From positions 62,001 to 126,000 of the forward strand of contig JAFQBM010000040.1 of the NCBI GenBank assembly GCA_017399685.1: DNA of 64,000 nucleotides, written 5' to 3'. This stretch comes from Lachnospiraceae bacterium (GTDB lineage Bacteria; Bacillota; Clostridia; Lachnospirales; Lachnospiraceae). Shown here one piece after another: positions 53,208 to 62,972 of this stretch. A program made the translations under genes and the position numbers. Every line of letters starts with the position of its first letter. Positions within the stretch are counted from its first letter, which is position 1. The notes below the pieces were generated by a model. The model was given only the letters and a program-made list of their open reading frames with translations, was not told the DNA's origin and ran no database searches.

Positions 53208-54314
53208 TTAAGCTACAATGTTCCAAACTGCGAAGAAACGACCTACGATAGTAGCAACACCAAGCTTAGTAAGATATTTAAACTCATATGTCATATCATT
53301 CTTATCTGTAGAATCAGTTACTTCTTTAATTTGGGAATCGCCTTCATAAACAAGCTTAACAAACTTGTTATCAGCAACAGGCATAATTAACAGAACGTTA
53401 GGGTCTACCATCTTAGTAGAAGTATCATTCTTAGCAAATACCTGTGGAATTTCTACTAAGCGAGTACCTTCCCAAATACCAAGACGACCCATATTTCTAC
53501 GGTCATTCTTATCTTCGGCACTTAACCAATTTACATCGGCAAGGTCAGATAATCTTGATAATGCAGATTTAGTACCCATAATTACAACTTCAGCACCTCT
53601 ATTAGCAGCTTGAACATCTTCTACCATAGTGATAAATGTAGACTTTGCAGCAGCATCTAAAGCAGCGGTCTTATAAAATTGGTCAGAACCTGGTAAAACC
53701 TGAGTACCTGCTGACATAACAGCTTCAAAAACAAGAGCATTTACATATTCGTCCATAGCTTCATAAATCTTTGTTACAAGCTTGCCCCAATCAGCACGTC
53801 CAGTCATAACTCTTTCAAATTCTTCATATACAGCTAATCCAACCCAGCTAGTAGGAACACGGAAAGAATCTCCAATTCCTAATCTCTGTCTGTCAATATC
53901 CCAATGATTTCCAGAAAGTTTACCAACTGTTAATACAGTTTTATCTTCTGACATGAATTCATTTGTATCATCCAGTCCAAGATTTTTAACTTCTACGAAA
54001 TCGTGGAAAAATTCATTATCCTGCCAACCTGAAGTCAATAAATCTTCAACAGTATCTTCGATAACTTCAAAGATTTCATTTTTATTACGTCTAATAGCTT
54101 TACGGATTTCCTTTGCTGAAGCCTTTTCGTCAAGACCCATAATTAATCTAAAAGTATCACGAATTTGTTTGTCGGCATCAGCCTTTGTAATTCCAGCTTC
54201 ATAAATTCCTTTTGCAGAATCCTTTAAAAGCTGAAAAAATCCAATATATTTATTTTCATTGTTTTCAAATGCATCTTTTACAGTTGCGCTAAAATTTAAA
54301 AAATTATTTTTCAT
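53208..54314 (-). CDS. major capsid protein (HK97-like)
   Basis: 368 residues, ATG behind GAGAGGAGG. A helical N-terminal arm (KDAFENNENKYIGFFQLLKD) is followed by the shell domain: VPTSWVGLAVYEEFERVMTG, ALVFEAVMSAGTQVLPGSDQ, a MGTKSALSRL strand-helix and LGIWEGTRLVEIPQVFAKND near the C-terminus. The order scaffold, decoration, capsid supports the call. It is flanked by strong signals on both sides. Confidence 0.88.
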   Translation of the reverse strand: MKNNFLNFSATVKDAFENNENKYIGFFQLLKDSAKGIYEAGITKADADKQIRDTFRLIMGLDEKASAKEIRKAIRRNKNEIFEVIEDTVEDLLTSGWQDNEFFHDFVEVKNLGLDDTNEFMSEDKTVLTVGKLSGNHWDIDRQRLGIGDSFRVPTSWVGLAVYEEFERVMTGRADWGKLVTKIYEAMDEYVNALVFEAVMSAGTQVLPGSDQFYKTAALDAAAKSTFITMVEDVQAANRGAEVVIMGTKSALSRLSDLADVNWLSAEDKNDRRNMGRLGIWEGTRLVEIPQVFAKNDTSTKMVDPNVLLIMPVADNKFVKLVYEGDSQIKEVTDSTDKNDMTYEFKYLTKLGVATIVGRFFAVWNIVA

Positions 54315-54336
54315 TGTATATTATCCTCCTCTCTAA

Positions 54337-54846
54337 TTAACCATTCTTGCGTACAAGAACCTTGAAGAAGTTTCCACCAGTACGTTTAACAACTTCAATG
54401 ATTTCACCATAGAAAGCCTTATCAGTAGGTGCAGAATCAGCAACAGCTAAATCGTAACCATCAGCAACAACAAATTTACCTACTTCGCCATCAGGAATTC
54501 CATTTACAGAAACACTAAACTTATCACCAGCCGCAAGTTCATAAACTCTCATAATTTCATCCTTGCCGTTGTAGAAGTTGTATTCATATGTAGCAGCAAG
54601 TGGTTTTTCATCTGCTCCAACTGCAACGGAAAGAATTAAACCTACACGAGAAGTGGCAGTAGGTTCTACCATTGTGCAATATTCGTTCTTTTCATACTTC
54701 ATTGCGTCAATATTTACTAACTTACCGTTGTCAATATCTTCAGAAGCTTTAACATTAAAAATATGTCTTCCATAATTAGTTGCTACAAGATTTGTAGACT
54801 CAGCTACTACGTGCTTGTCCACTGGTTTTAAAAATGCGTTAACCAT
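54337..54846 (-). CDS. head decoration/structural protein
   Basis: 169 residues, ATG behind AAGGAGG. A beta-rich sequence (HIFNVKASEDIDNGKLVNID, then VYELAAGDKFSVSVNGIPDG) typical of proteins encoded between scaffold and capsid genes in clostridial siphophages. It probably stabilises the shell from outside. Confidence 0.65.
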   Translation of the reverse strand: MVNAFLKPVDKHVVAESTNLVATNYGRHIFNVKASEDIDNGKLVNIDAMKYEKNEYCTMVEPTATSRVGLILSVAVGADEKPLAATYEYNFYNGKDEIMRVYELAAGDKFSVSVNGIPDGEVGKFVVADGYDLAVADSAPTDKAFYGEIIEVVKRTGGNFFKVLVRKNG

Positions 54847-54880
54847 TAATTTTTACCTCCTTAAATTTAAAAAATTGCAA

Positions 54881-54906
54881 TAAAAAAGACTGACATATGC
54901 CAGTCT
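54881..54906 (-). terminator. terminator after the scaffold gene
   Basis: AGACTG/CAGTCT stem followed on the minus strand by TTTTTTATT. Confidence 0.75.
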
Positions 54907-54922
54907 GGTTTCTAGTTCTTTG

Positions 54923-55879
54923 TTAATTATTGTATTTTTCGAAAATACCACCATAAGGTACTTTCTTTTGGGATTCTTTGTCAGAATTTGAATTTGACAT
55001 GAATACTACTGTAGGTTTGTTTTCTGATTTTTCACTACAAGAGAATGATTTATTTTTCTTAACAAGTTTACCAAGAGCAGCGTCAGCCTTTTCAGCTAAT
55101 TGTTCCTTGGAATATTGATTTACATAATCTTTTGACATGAGATTTTTAAATTCTTCTGTTTCGAGATAGTCAGCATATGCTTCATCGCTAAAAATAGCCA
55201 TTTTGTCAGAATATTCTTCACTAGACTTATAGATATTTAACTGTTCTACAATAGAAGAGTAGTTAGAACGCATATCATCTAATTCTCTTTGCTCATCAGC
55301 AGTAACAAATTCTGCATAAACCTCAACTCTATCGCCTGTTAAAGAATAGATATCGTTTTCATCAGTATAAGATTGTTTATAATATTTACCAGTACACCAA
55401 TCTTCCATAATTACATACGAATCATATACTCTTACACCATAATATGTATTATCAGCTTCTGCGTACAAATCATTTACAAGACAATGAATTGCTGAAATCT
55501 TATCCTGTAATGATACTGCATAGGTCTTGGTTTTCCCATTTACAGTATAAGAACATTCTAATGAAGTTTCTTTTTTATCAGTAGAAGTTACACCTCCACA
55601 AGCATTAGTTTCTGTAACTGTATTATTGGTATCACTGTTAGAATCGTCTGTTGATACATTATCAGTTGATTCATCCGTATCATTATTTGAAGTAGCACCA
55701 TTTACATCGTCTGTATTATTATCTGTGTCATCAGTATTATCTTTCTTTCCTCCATCTGACTCTCCAAATAATTCTTCAAATTTTGCAGATAGCTCTTCTT
55801 CTGATAAAACTTCATATTCAAATGTAATATCTTCAACAGTTTTATTATATTTTTCCAAAAGTTTTTCTAAAATTGTCAT
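54923..55879 (-). CDS. nested scaffold protein (internal in-frame start)
   Basis: 318 residues from the ATG at 55879, inside and in frame with the protease-scaffold gene. AAAGGAGGAG stands about 12 bp upstream, a better site than most internal ATGs. The product begins MTILEKLLEKYNKTVEDITF, like an independent scaffold start, then the acidic linker and helical half. This parallels the lambda C/Nu3 arrangement, giving many scaffold copies per protease. Confidence 0.65.
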   Translation of the reverse strand: MTILEKLLEKYNKTVEDITFEYEVLSEEELSAKFEELFGESDGGKKDNTDDTDNNTDDVNGATSNNDTDESTDNVSTDDSNSDTNNTVTETNACGGVTSTDKKETSLECSYTVNGKTKTYAVSLQDKISAIHCLVNDLYAEADNTYYGVRVYDSYVIMEDWCTGKYYKQSYTDENDIYSLTGDRVEVYAEFVTADEQRELDDMRSNYSSIVEQLNIYKSSEEYSDKMAIFSDEAYADYLETEEFKNLMSKDYVNQYSKEQLAEKADAALGKLVKKNKSFSCSEKSENKPTVVFMSNSNSDKESQKKVPYGGIFEKYNN

Positions 55880-56692
55880 ATTTTGATTTTCTCCTCCTTT
55901 CTTAGAGTTATTTTTATTGGAACAAGCAGACTCTAGTTTTTCGAGTCTTTCTTGAAACTCAATCATTTTACTTTCATATTGTGCAAATAAACTATTATCG
56001 TTTGTGCTAAAGTCTTCAATTTTAAAATTTGAACCAGCCATACCTGGTCGGGTTTTTGCTGATAATAAAGTTAGACCTGATACATAAAAATCATTTAAAA
56101 CCAACACACCTTCATTAGCATCAAAACTCATATCTCTTATACTAAGTTCTACTGAACAGTCAACAGTTCCACGTCTTTCAAGAATATCAATGGCATCTTG
56201 ACAATATTCATTGTATAAATATCCATGTAACACAGCACGATTAACTTTTGATTCTTCATCATATTCAATAGAAGTTTTTGAACCATCAATGACACCGATT
56301 GGTTGTTCATCATATACCGTTTTTTCAACTATGATTTCATTGCCGTTTTCATCTGTCTGAGTTACTTTTTCTATATGGAAATCATGAGAACCAAAATCTA
56401 GTTCGCCAGTTTCTTCGTCTTTTATGATATTTGCCAATATTGGACGTAAATGAGATGATGGAACATTAGCCTTGAAATCTTCTTCTTCAATTTTAGATTT
56501 GTTTAAATTAACATGGTCGTGGAATGCCCGACTAACAAATGGTGTCAATCCTTCAGTCAACCTGTCTTTTTCATAGTTTGATTTTTCGAAATTTCCAGGT
56601 ATTTCAACGATTAATTCTTTACCAAATTCAATACTATTGAAATTAAGAAATTTGTTTTTTTGACAAAAAGAATATAATTCATTAATTGTCAT
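54923..56692 (-). CDS. prohead protease-scaffold fusion
   Basis: 589 residues from the ATG at 56692 behind AAAGGAGG. The N-terminal ~270 residues look like a prohead maturation protease (FVSRAFHDHVNLNKSKIEEE, then SSHLRPILANIIKDEETGEL, VDCSVELSIRDMSFD). A very acidic Asp/Asn/Thr linker follows, and then a helical scaffold half ending KKVPYGGIFEKYNN. An internal ATG with its own ribosome site at 55879 marks a separately translated scaffold. The protease would digest the scaffold after assembly. Confidence 0.75.
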   Translation of the reverse strand: MTINELYSFCQKNKFLNFNSIEFGKELIVEIPGNFEKSNYEKDRLTEGLTPFVSRAFHDHVNLNKSKIEEEDFKANVPSSHLRPILANIIKDEETGELDFGSHDFHIEKVTQTDENGNEIIVEKTVYDEQPIGVIDGSKTSIEYDEESKVNRAVLHGYLYNEYCQDAIDILERRGTVDCSVELSIRDMSFDANEGVLVLNDFYVSGLTLLSAKTRPGMAGSNFKIEDFSTNDNSLFAQYESKMIEFQERLEKLESACSNKNNSKKGGENQNMTILEKLLEKYNKTVEDITFEYEVLSEEELSAKFEELFGESDGGKKDNTDDTDNNTDDVNGATSNNDTDESTDNVSTDDSNSDTNNTVTETNACGGVTSTDKKETSLECSYTVNGKTKTYAVSLQDKISAIHCLVNDLYAEADNTYYGVRVYDSYVIMEDWCTGKYYKQSYTDENDIYSLTGDRVEVYAEFVTADEQRELDDMRSNYSSIVEQLNIYKSSEEYSDKMAIFSDEAYADYLETEEFKNLMSKDYVNQYSKEQLAEKADAALGKLVKKNKSFSCSEKSENKPTVVFMSNSNSDKESQKKVPYGGIFEKYNN

Positions 56693-56758
56693 TATTTCGT
56701 ACTCCTCCTTTCTTGTAAAAATTGGCATAAAAATACTACTCAATTAAAAAAAGAGTAG

Positions 56759-56941
56759 TTAAATACACAACATATTAGAAAATTTAATTTTACTCACATC
56801 AATATTTTCATCAAACTTTAATGTTTGGTTGTTGATAAAAACATGTGATTTTGCATTACCACTAGGTATTTCTACAAAACCTAACTTCAATAAAGAAGCA
56901 GTAGTATCTTCATCAAATGTAATGATAAATTTATCTGTCAT
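56759..56941 (-). CDS. small phage protein after the portal gene
   Basis: 60 residues, ATG at 56941 behind AAGGAG. A compact beta-rich sequence (DKFIITFDEDTTASLLKLGF). It lies between portal and protease genes and is followed by a hairpin with T tract. Small proteins at this spot are common in clostridial siphophages; role unknown. Confidence 0.65.
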   Translation of the reverse strand: MTDKFIITFDEDTTASLLKLGFVEIPSGNAKSHVFINNQTLKFDENIDVSKIKFSNMLCI

Positions 56942-56953
56942 ATTTACTCCTTA

Positions 56954-58633
56954 TTATCCATTTGCCTTAGTTCCTTCGTTTTTGCCTTTATCACGAGTTT
57001 CTATTCCAGCATCAGAAATTTCGCTATCAGATTTTTCTTCTTTACCATTGCTTTGGTCGGTATAAGTTGTCTTTAACGGAATAAGTAAATCTCGAATACC
57101 AGAATTCATAGACATTCTTAATCCACATTCCACCTCATACGGTGTTTGTCCAAGAGCAGTAAGATACAACAAAGGATTATTGCCTAATGTTGCAGATTCT
57201 TTTATTTCTTTAATATAATCTTCTCTGTTATACCAAGTTTGTCTATGAAACTGTAACATGAAACCATCATATCCGTTTTGAGATAACCAATAATTGAAAT
57301 TACTTTCTAATCTTGCCACCCATAAGAACGTGAGAGAAGAATCATTTGCTATTGATTGCTTTAAACCTATTGAGTTTGTACTAGAACCGCCAGATACTAC
57401 AAGTTGTGATGCACCACAATTATCAAATACGTTTTTTATAGATTTTGATAACATATCCGTGTCAGAAGTGGTATTAGATTTTTCAAAATTTACAACATCC
57501 AAATCCATTGGCGACCTTACAGCACCAACATTTTCTGGAAGAATTTCATCAATCATGTCTTGAAAAACTTCTGTTAATTCTAAAGATAATTTAAAGTCAT
57601 CAATATTATCTCCGTCCATCATTGGTATTTTACTAACAAGTAATTTGTAATTTTCCAATGCAGTTTTATTAGCCATGATATTTGTATAGTCTTCGCAGTC
57701 CATCAATAGTGTATAAATGCCTAAGAAAAATGGTAATGGTAAATCAAATTCATCATCAAGTCCTGCTAATAAGCATATTGTTCTTTCTGGTGGAAGAATA
57801 GCCCATCGCTTGTTTTGTTTATCTGATTGATATTCTTTCCATGCATTTACAAACACATCATCCCAACATCCAGTTGTATCTCCGTTAATACCATCTACAA
57901 ATTCTGAGTTTGAGCCTTGTGAAAAGTATGACATATCAAATCCAATCAACCATTGTCCTGCTTCATTTTTACCTTTTATCTTGCAATATTGTGGGTCTAA
58001 AGCATGAAAAAATAATCCTTTATCTCCATTGTCATAAACAAATCCATAATATGCACCATCCAAAACTGCTAAAGCAATTATTTGTGCGAAGTCACTTTTA
58101 AAATTAATTAATTGTAATTTTTGAATTATTGCATTATAGGATTTCATAGATTTTGTAGCATTATAAGATTTTGTTAAATCTATTTTTTCTGTTACATAAT
58201 AATTGTATAAAGGCATACAGGCATAGTATAAGATTATTTTTCTATATAATGTGCTTGCACGGAAAAGATAACGGGAAAGATTACGAATCTTGTCTTTATT
58301 TTGTAAAGGATTTTGAAGATATTGTTTGATTAAAGCCTTGGTATATTGAATAAAATTTTTAGACTTATTTTTAGAAACATTTTGCAAAAGAAGTTCTTTA
58401 TATTGTTCAAAATTAACCATTCTGGTACGAGAGGAATAATTTATTTTGGAATTATTTTTCTCGTTATTATCTTTTACTAATTGTTCTGTTGGTCTTGATT
58501 CTATTTCGTAAGATTTCTTTTCTGATTGTTGGTTTTCTACCTTGTTTTTCGGCGGTCTTCCACGCTTTCTTTTTGGTTGTGTAGAAGTAGTGGAAGAGTG
58601 GGTAGATTTTAATATATCTTTTTGTTCTTCCAA
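56954..58633 (-). CDS. portal protein
   Basis: 559 residues, TTG start at 58633 behind AAGGAGG. A basic disordered N-terminus (PKRKRGRPPKNK) is followed by the portal core: NLSRYLFRASTLYRKIILYY, long helical stem region, and SNFNYWLSQNGYDGFMLQFH near the crown. It lies directly after the large terminase, the conserved order. It forms the dodecameric DNA channel of the capsid. Confidence 0.85.
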   Translation of the reverse strand: MEEQKDILKSTHSSTTSTQPKRKRGRPPKNKVENQQSEKKSYEIESRPTEQLVKDNNEKNNSKINYSSRTRMVNFEQYKELLLQNVSKNKSKNFIQYTKALIKQYLQNPLQNKDKIRNLSRYLFRASTLYRKIILYYACMPLYNYYVTEKIDLTKSYNATKSMKSYNAIIQKLQLINFKSDFAQIIALAVLDGAYYGFVYDNGDKGLFFHALDPQYCKIKGKNEAGQWLIGFDMSYFSQGSNSEFVDGINGDTTGCWDDVFVNAWKEYQSDKQNKRWAILPPERTICLLAGLDDEFDLPLPFFLGIYTLLMDCEDYTNIMANKTALENYKLLVSKIPMMDGDNIDDFKLSLELTEVFQDMIDEILPENVGAVRSPMDLDVVNFEKSNTTSDTDMLSKSIKNVFDNCGASQLVVSGGSSTNSIGLKQSIANDSSLTFLWVARLESNFNYWLSQNGYDGFMLQFHRQTWYNREDYIKEIKESATLGNNPLLYLTALGQTPYEVECGLRMSMNSGIRDLLIPLKTTYTDQSNGKEEKSDSEISDAGIETRDKGKNEGTKANG

Positions 58634-58653
58634 TTTAAAAACATTCCTCCTTC

Positions 58654-61638
58654 CTATGAATATCTTGTTGATTTTTTTGGTGCTCGTGCTGAAAAGTATT
58701 TTGTTATGTCTGTGGTGGATTGTTGTGGTCTACTTTTTCTCACAGTATCTTGGCTTCTTAACTCAAATAAACTATGTCCCATTAATGCTAGGCAATAAGC
58801 ACGGTCATCGTTAAGTATATTTTCAAAACCAGGAGCAAGGTCATATCTAACATTTCCATTAGATGATTTATATTTGTACATATGAGTAATTTCCTCTTTA
58901 AGAGCATCTAACTGTTTTAAGCCAATTTCTTCTTCTGAAGACAGAGTATAATTCTTTTCAATAACTTCACCATCTTCCTCAGACAGCATTGTAAGACAAC
59001 CATGATAATCATATTCGGCAGTAAAACTTATTAAATCTTGGTCAATCATTTCACATAATTGTGAATACATAATTGTTTTATATTTAGATGGTTCACGCAT
59101 ACGAATTTTATCTATTGCATCTGGATATCTTTTTACATATGGAATTGCATAATCATAAGAGGCATCAATCAACCCATGATGCTCATAGTTTTTATCATTC
59201 TCATGTTTATCTTCATAAAAATTATCAAAAAGTAAGTCACATATTTGTGTAGCTCCACCACCACTTCCTGCGTCAATATAAATACCATGTATATTTTTAT
59301 AATCAGGAACTCCATAACCATTATATCTAATAACAATATCTCTAAGCATTTTTACTTGTTCTGGTGTTGTAAGTGGTTTCTTTGTTTCCTTATCAATAAG
59401 ATTGATACCATTAACTACATCTAATAACCAGCCACGTCTATCATCTCTATGTAATTTACCAATAAGAACGAAGCTATTATCTCGCTTTTTAGCAGGGTCA
59501 AAACATATAACCATACATGAATTATCTTTATTAATTAACATAGGTGGTCTGACAACACTATTTCTTAATACTTGAGATTTCTTAACAGCAATGTCATCTC
59601 CAAGGTCTGAGTCAAATTTATTCATATATTCACGGGTAGCCTTGGTTGGATTCATTTTCATTTCAGAATCAATCTTTTCTTGGGTAAGAAGTGGCACAGG
59701 ATAAACTTTGCCATTGTATGTTGCATTCAAAATTACTTCACAGTCTATATCTGCACAGAAGTAATTCTTGTCGCCAGCCATCGAGTGCATAGCAGCTTCT
59801 TTATAACGCTTATAAAATACATCATCCATAGAACCTGCTGAACTCGCACAAACAATTTGGTTTGGAAAGTTTGGTGGAAGTAATGTAACATCAATATCTC
59901 CACCAAGAGCGAAGTCACTGTTTTGAGTTACGAATGGGAGAGTAGCGGCGAACATATCTTCTGATACATACGAAGCCTCATCATAAAAATTCAATCGACT
60001 TCTTCGTCCACGACTTCCATCAAAGTTACTATTAACTGTAGCTAATGATGAACCTGAGTACAGCTTAAATGAATAAGATGCTGGGTCATGTCTAAATCCT
60101 TCTGAGTTAGCACTTTTAACTAATTCATTTAAAAATACATCAGTTAAACCAGTAAAAGAAGCAATTTCTTTCTTAGCAATTGCCTCTATTTTCTTCATCA
60201 TTCCTATACTTTGTGAGCCTGTTGAACTTAAAATATAACCTTCAAATTTTGGTAGTAACATTGTTTTCGCCATTAGGAATGGACTACCAAGGGTAGTATT
60301 ATGTGTAACAGTATTTTTATTTCCACACAAATAAAGATGACTATTACTAGCCACCTGAATACATTTAACAGGTCTTGTTTCGACCTTTTCAATTTTAATT
60401 ATTGATTTTCGATTTGTTTTATCTTCCTTAATGCTATCACGTAATTTATTATATTTTCTCTTCATCATAAAAGCTGGTAAAGTTTTATCAGTTACAAAAC
60501 ATATTCTGTATGTATCAAAATATTTGTCTCTGCATTTTTTCTTACAGCTTTTAACATTATGTTTTATACCAAGACTCGTTAATAAATCACTCATACCATC
60601 TATTAATTTTAGATGGTCTGCATATTGAGAAAATTCGCATCTTCCATATTTATCTATACTACCATATGTATCCATTAAACCTTGTAATAATTTAATTCGA
60701 TTATCTACAGAAGTATATATATAATCTTTTGGAATATGTTTATTATTTAGTAAACCATTATCTCTCAAAGCTACTTTTAATGGTGTTCCATCTGAAAGAT
60801 GAATTCTTAATCTGTATTGAGTATCTCTATCTTTAGTTACGGAATACACTTTATATCCCACAGATTCAATGTTTTTAATTGTTTCCTCACTATCAGATAT
60901 TGAAACATTTATATACCCATCGTCAGTTTTATCATCTCCAAGCCATAATCCTAAAATGTATGGATTTATAGGTAACAACTTGCTTGAATGATACTGTAGA
61001 GCTCCGCTTCTTACAACTCTATACCTATACTCAATATATCCATTTTTCTTAGAATTTTCTCCATATTTATGAATATAGTTTTTGTACATTTCTTCGGTCG
61101 TCTTAACAACACAACCGTTTTCATCTGTGGTTCTTAATTTAGCTTTTACATACCAATTGTGGTCTGCATCAGCTATTATTTTTTCTCCATCATCAAATGT
61201 AACTTCATAGCATTGATGATTTATATAAATAGGAGATTCATAAGTTACTAGGGTAGGATGTCCATTTTCATCAAAAACATAATCTCCAATGTGAATGTCT
61301 CTCATCGTTTTGTCGCCATTTGGGGTTGGGATTCTTGTATCTAAATCAAGGGCTTTCCCTGCGTTACGTGACATACACCAAACAACATTTGGAGTAATCC
61401 AAGACATCATAAAAACATATTTTTGATAGTCTAAGAATTCTACTCCAAAGAAGCGTTCGCAAAATTTTACAGGATTTCTGCGTCCCCATTGGATAATTTC
61501 CGAAAACTTTTGTAAACCTTCAAGTTTTAATTCAGATATGTCATAGTATGTTGGTTTCTTAAAAAAGGTAAAGTTCTTGGGAGTAAATTCGTTAATAGAA
61601 TCTCCCATTAATATAATTTGATTTTGATTATTACTCAA
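58654..61638 (-). CDS. large terminase subunit with an in-frame intein
   Basis: 994 residues as encoded, 642 after intein removal; TTG start at 61638 overlapping the previous stop. The Walker A SRNAGK-TTLGS is split by the intein between Lys95 and Thr448. The Walker B-like LNFYDEASYV and nuclease acidic residues (CFDPAKKRDNS, IYIDAGSGGG) follow. The enzyme cuts and pumps phage DNA into proheads. The intein sits in the ATP-binding loop, so the unspliced protein should be inactive. Confidence 0.92.
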   Translation of the reverse strand: MSNNQNQIILMGDSINEFTPKNFTFFKKPTYYDISELKLEGLQKFSEIIQWGRRNPVKFCERFFGVEFLDYQKYVFMMSWITPNVVWCMSRNAGKALDLDTRIPTPNGDKTMRDIHIGDYVFDENGHPTLVTYESPIYINHQCYEVTFDDGEKIIADADHNWYVKAKLRTTDENGCVVKTTEEMYKNYIHKYGENSKKNGYIEYRYRVVRSGALQYHSSKLLPINPYILGLWLGDDKTDDGYINVSISDSEETIKNIESVGYKVYSVTKDRDTQYRLRIHLSDGTPLKVALRDNGLLNNKHIPKDYIYTSVDNRIKLLQGLMDTYGSIDKYGRCEFSQYADHLKLIDGMSDLLTSLGIKHNVKSCKKKCRDKYFDTYRICFVTDKTLPAFMMKRKYNKLRDSIKEDKTNRKSIIKIEKVETRPVKCIQVASNSHLYLCGNKNTVTHNTTLGSPFLMAKTMLLPKFEGYILSSTGSQSIGMMKKIEAIAKKEIASFTGLTDVFLNELVKSANSEGFRHDPASYSFKLYSGSSLATVNSNFDGSRGRRSRLNFYDEASYVSEDMFAATLPFVTQNSDFALGGDIDVTLLPPNFPNQIVCASSAGSMDDVFYKRYKEAAMHSMAGDKNYFCADIDCEVILNATYNGKVYPVPLLTQEKIDSEMKMNPTKATREYMNKFDSDLGDDIAVKKSQVLRNSVVRPPMLINKDNSCMVICFDPAKKRDNSFVLIGKLHRDDRRGWLLDVVNGINLIDKETKKPLTTPEQVKMLRDIVIRYNGYGVPDYKNIHGIYIDAGSGGGATQICDLLFDNFYEDKHENDKNYEHHGLIDASYDYAIPYVKRYPDAIDKIRMREPSKYKTIMYSQLCEMIDQDLISFTAEYDYHGCLTMLSEEDGEVIEKNYTLSSEEEIGLKQLDALKEEITHMYKYKSSNGNVRYDLAPGFENILNDDRAYCLALMGHSLFELRSQDTVRKSRPQQSTTDITKYFSARAPKKSTRYS
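60298..61353 (-). mobile_element. LAGLIDADG intein in the large terminase
   Basis: 352 residues, from Ala96 (ALDLDTRIPTPNGDKTMRDI) to Asn447 (TVTHN), followed by Thr. Splicing blocks A, B (ADADHNWYV), F and G are visible. The endonuclease core has PYILGLWLGDD and RIKLLQGLMDTYGSI as its two LAGLIDADG helices with acidic residues intact. The first residue is Ala rather than Cys or Ser, as in class 2-like inteins. Removal joins GK to TT and restores the P-loop. Confidence 0.9.
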
Positions 61639-62855
61639 GACTCAATTACCTGTCCTTTAGAATTGATTAACCCTTTTTCAAGTAAAAAATCCTTCAAATC
61701 TTTATTTTCCTTTTTTAATAACCGACTAAATTCAACAGCATTATCTCTTTCTTTTTGAAGTCTAAATAATATCTGTTTTTGATGAACAACTTCCTTTTCC
61801 CAATCATTTTCATCAGGATTTAACTGTCTTAATTGATTCTGATGATTCCTTGTCATAATATCTTCAATAGCTAAATTTGTTTCATAATCAAACGTATTAA
61901 CCTCTGAACTTTCCAAATTCATTTCTTGTAATTCTTTAATGATTCCAGAAAGTGTACCAGCGCCCTTACTTTTTCTGTTATTGTTATTCTCGCTAATACC
62001 ATTATCCTTTGCTAATGCTAGAGCAGAAGCAAGCATGTCCTTTTTTGTCTGAGTTAATGATTTAACAGTTGCAATCATTTCAGGGTGTGTCTGCAATTGC
62101 TTTGTATATTGAGCAAGTGTATCGTTAATATGCTTTACGTCTTTGAAAGTTTGTACAATCTCAATAACTGCTTCTAATTTGAATCCATCATCTTTTAATG
62201 AATCATCAAAATAATTAACTAATTTACTATATAAAAGAGGTTTATCTTCTTCCTCTTCATATGTAAAAGGGTCATATCCAAGCATACGAAGTACACTACG
62301 TTTATTCTTTATATACATATCTTCAATATCTTCTGAAACTTCTTGTTTCTTCTCTGTAAATTTTTCAGAGATTTCAGTAGTAGTGTTATTTACATCTAAA
62401 TCACCAAAATCCGAATTTTCATATGTGAGTCCAAAGAATTGTGGTAAACTTTGTAAACATACAATCATTTGACTATAACCAGTTCCACGTTTCTTACCAC
62501 TAGTTTCATTAGTTATTGCATCGCAAGAGCTGTTATACAAATCCTCAATAAATGGAAGATTAGCTTTCTTCATAGCCTCAATAACAGTTTCTCTTGTTTC
62601 ATGTGTTTCTTTGTTTTTTTCGTCATATCCAGTTCCAATTCTATAAAGACATTCTTTACAAGTAGGTATTACACCTGACTTAGTATGAATACTCTTATAA
62701 AATTTATCTTGTGGTTTAAATGTTCCACAGTCATGACAATAAAATCCGTCTTTAATTTTGTCGTATTCTTTTGCTAATTTCTTATAAGCAGAACGACATT
62801 GCGTAACATTCATCTTACTTACATCTTCAATAATTTGTTTTTCGACTTTTACCAC
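61635..62855 (-). CDS. putative terminase small subunit
   Basis: 406 residues from the GTG at 62855 behind AAGGAGG; the upstream ATG at 62894 has no site. A zinc ribbon near the N-terminus (CHDCGTFKPQDKF, then CKECLYRI), a helical middle, and a C-terminal coiled coil (WEKEVVHQKQILFRLQKERD). It overlaps the large terminase by 4 bp. It is larger than usual small subunits, so the call rests on position and DNA-binding features. Confidence 0.65.
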   Translation of the reverse strand: MVKVEKQIIEDVSKMNVTQCRSAYKKLAKEYDKIKDGFYCHDCGTFKPQDKFYKSIHTKSGVIPTCKECLYRIGTGYDEKNKETHETRETVIEAMKKANLPFIEDLYNSSCDAITNETSGKKRGTGYSQMIVCLQSLPQFFGLTYENSDFGDLDVNNTTTEISEKFTEKKQEVSEDIEDMYIKNKRSVLRMLGYDPFTYEEEEDKPLLYSKLVNYFDDSLKDDGFKLEAVIEIVQTFKDVKHINDTLAQYTKQLQTHPEMIATVKSLTQTKKDMLASALALAKDNGISENNNNRKSKGAGTLSGIIKELQEMNLESSEVNTFDYETNLAIEDIMTRNHQNQLRQLNPDENDWEKEVVHQKQILFRLQKERDNAVEFSRLLKKENKDLKDFLLEKGLINSKGQVIES

Positions 62856-62972
62856 AAAGTCATCCTCCTTTTTATATACATACAAATTAAGCACCTATCT
62901 CCAAGTAGGAGAGAGTGCTTTTTAAATATTCTTTATCTGAATCCAACAACAATATGATTTTCATAAAGTTTA

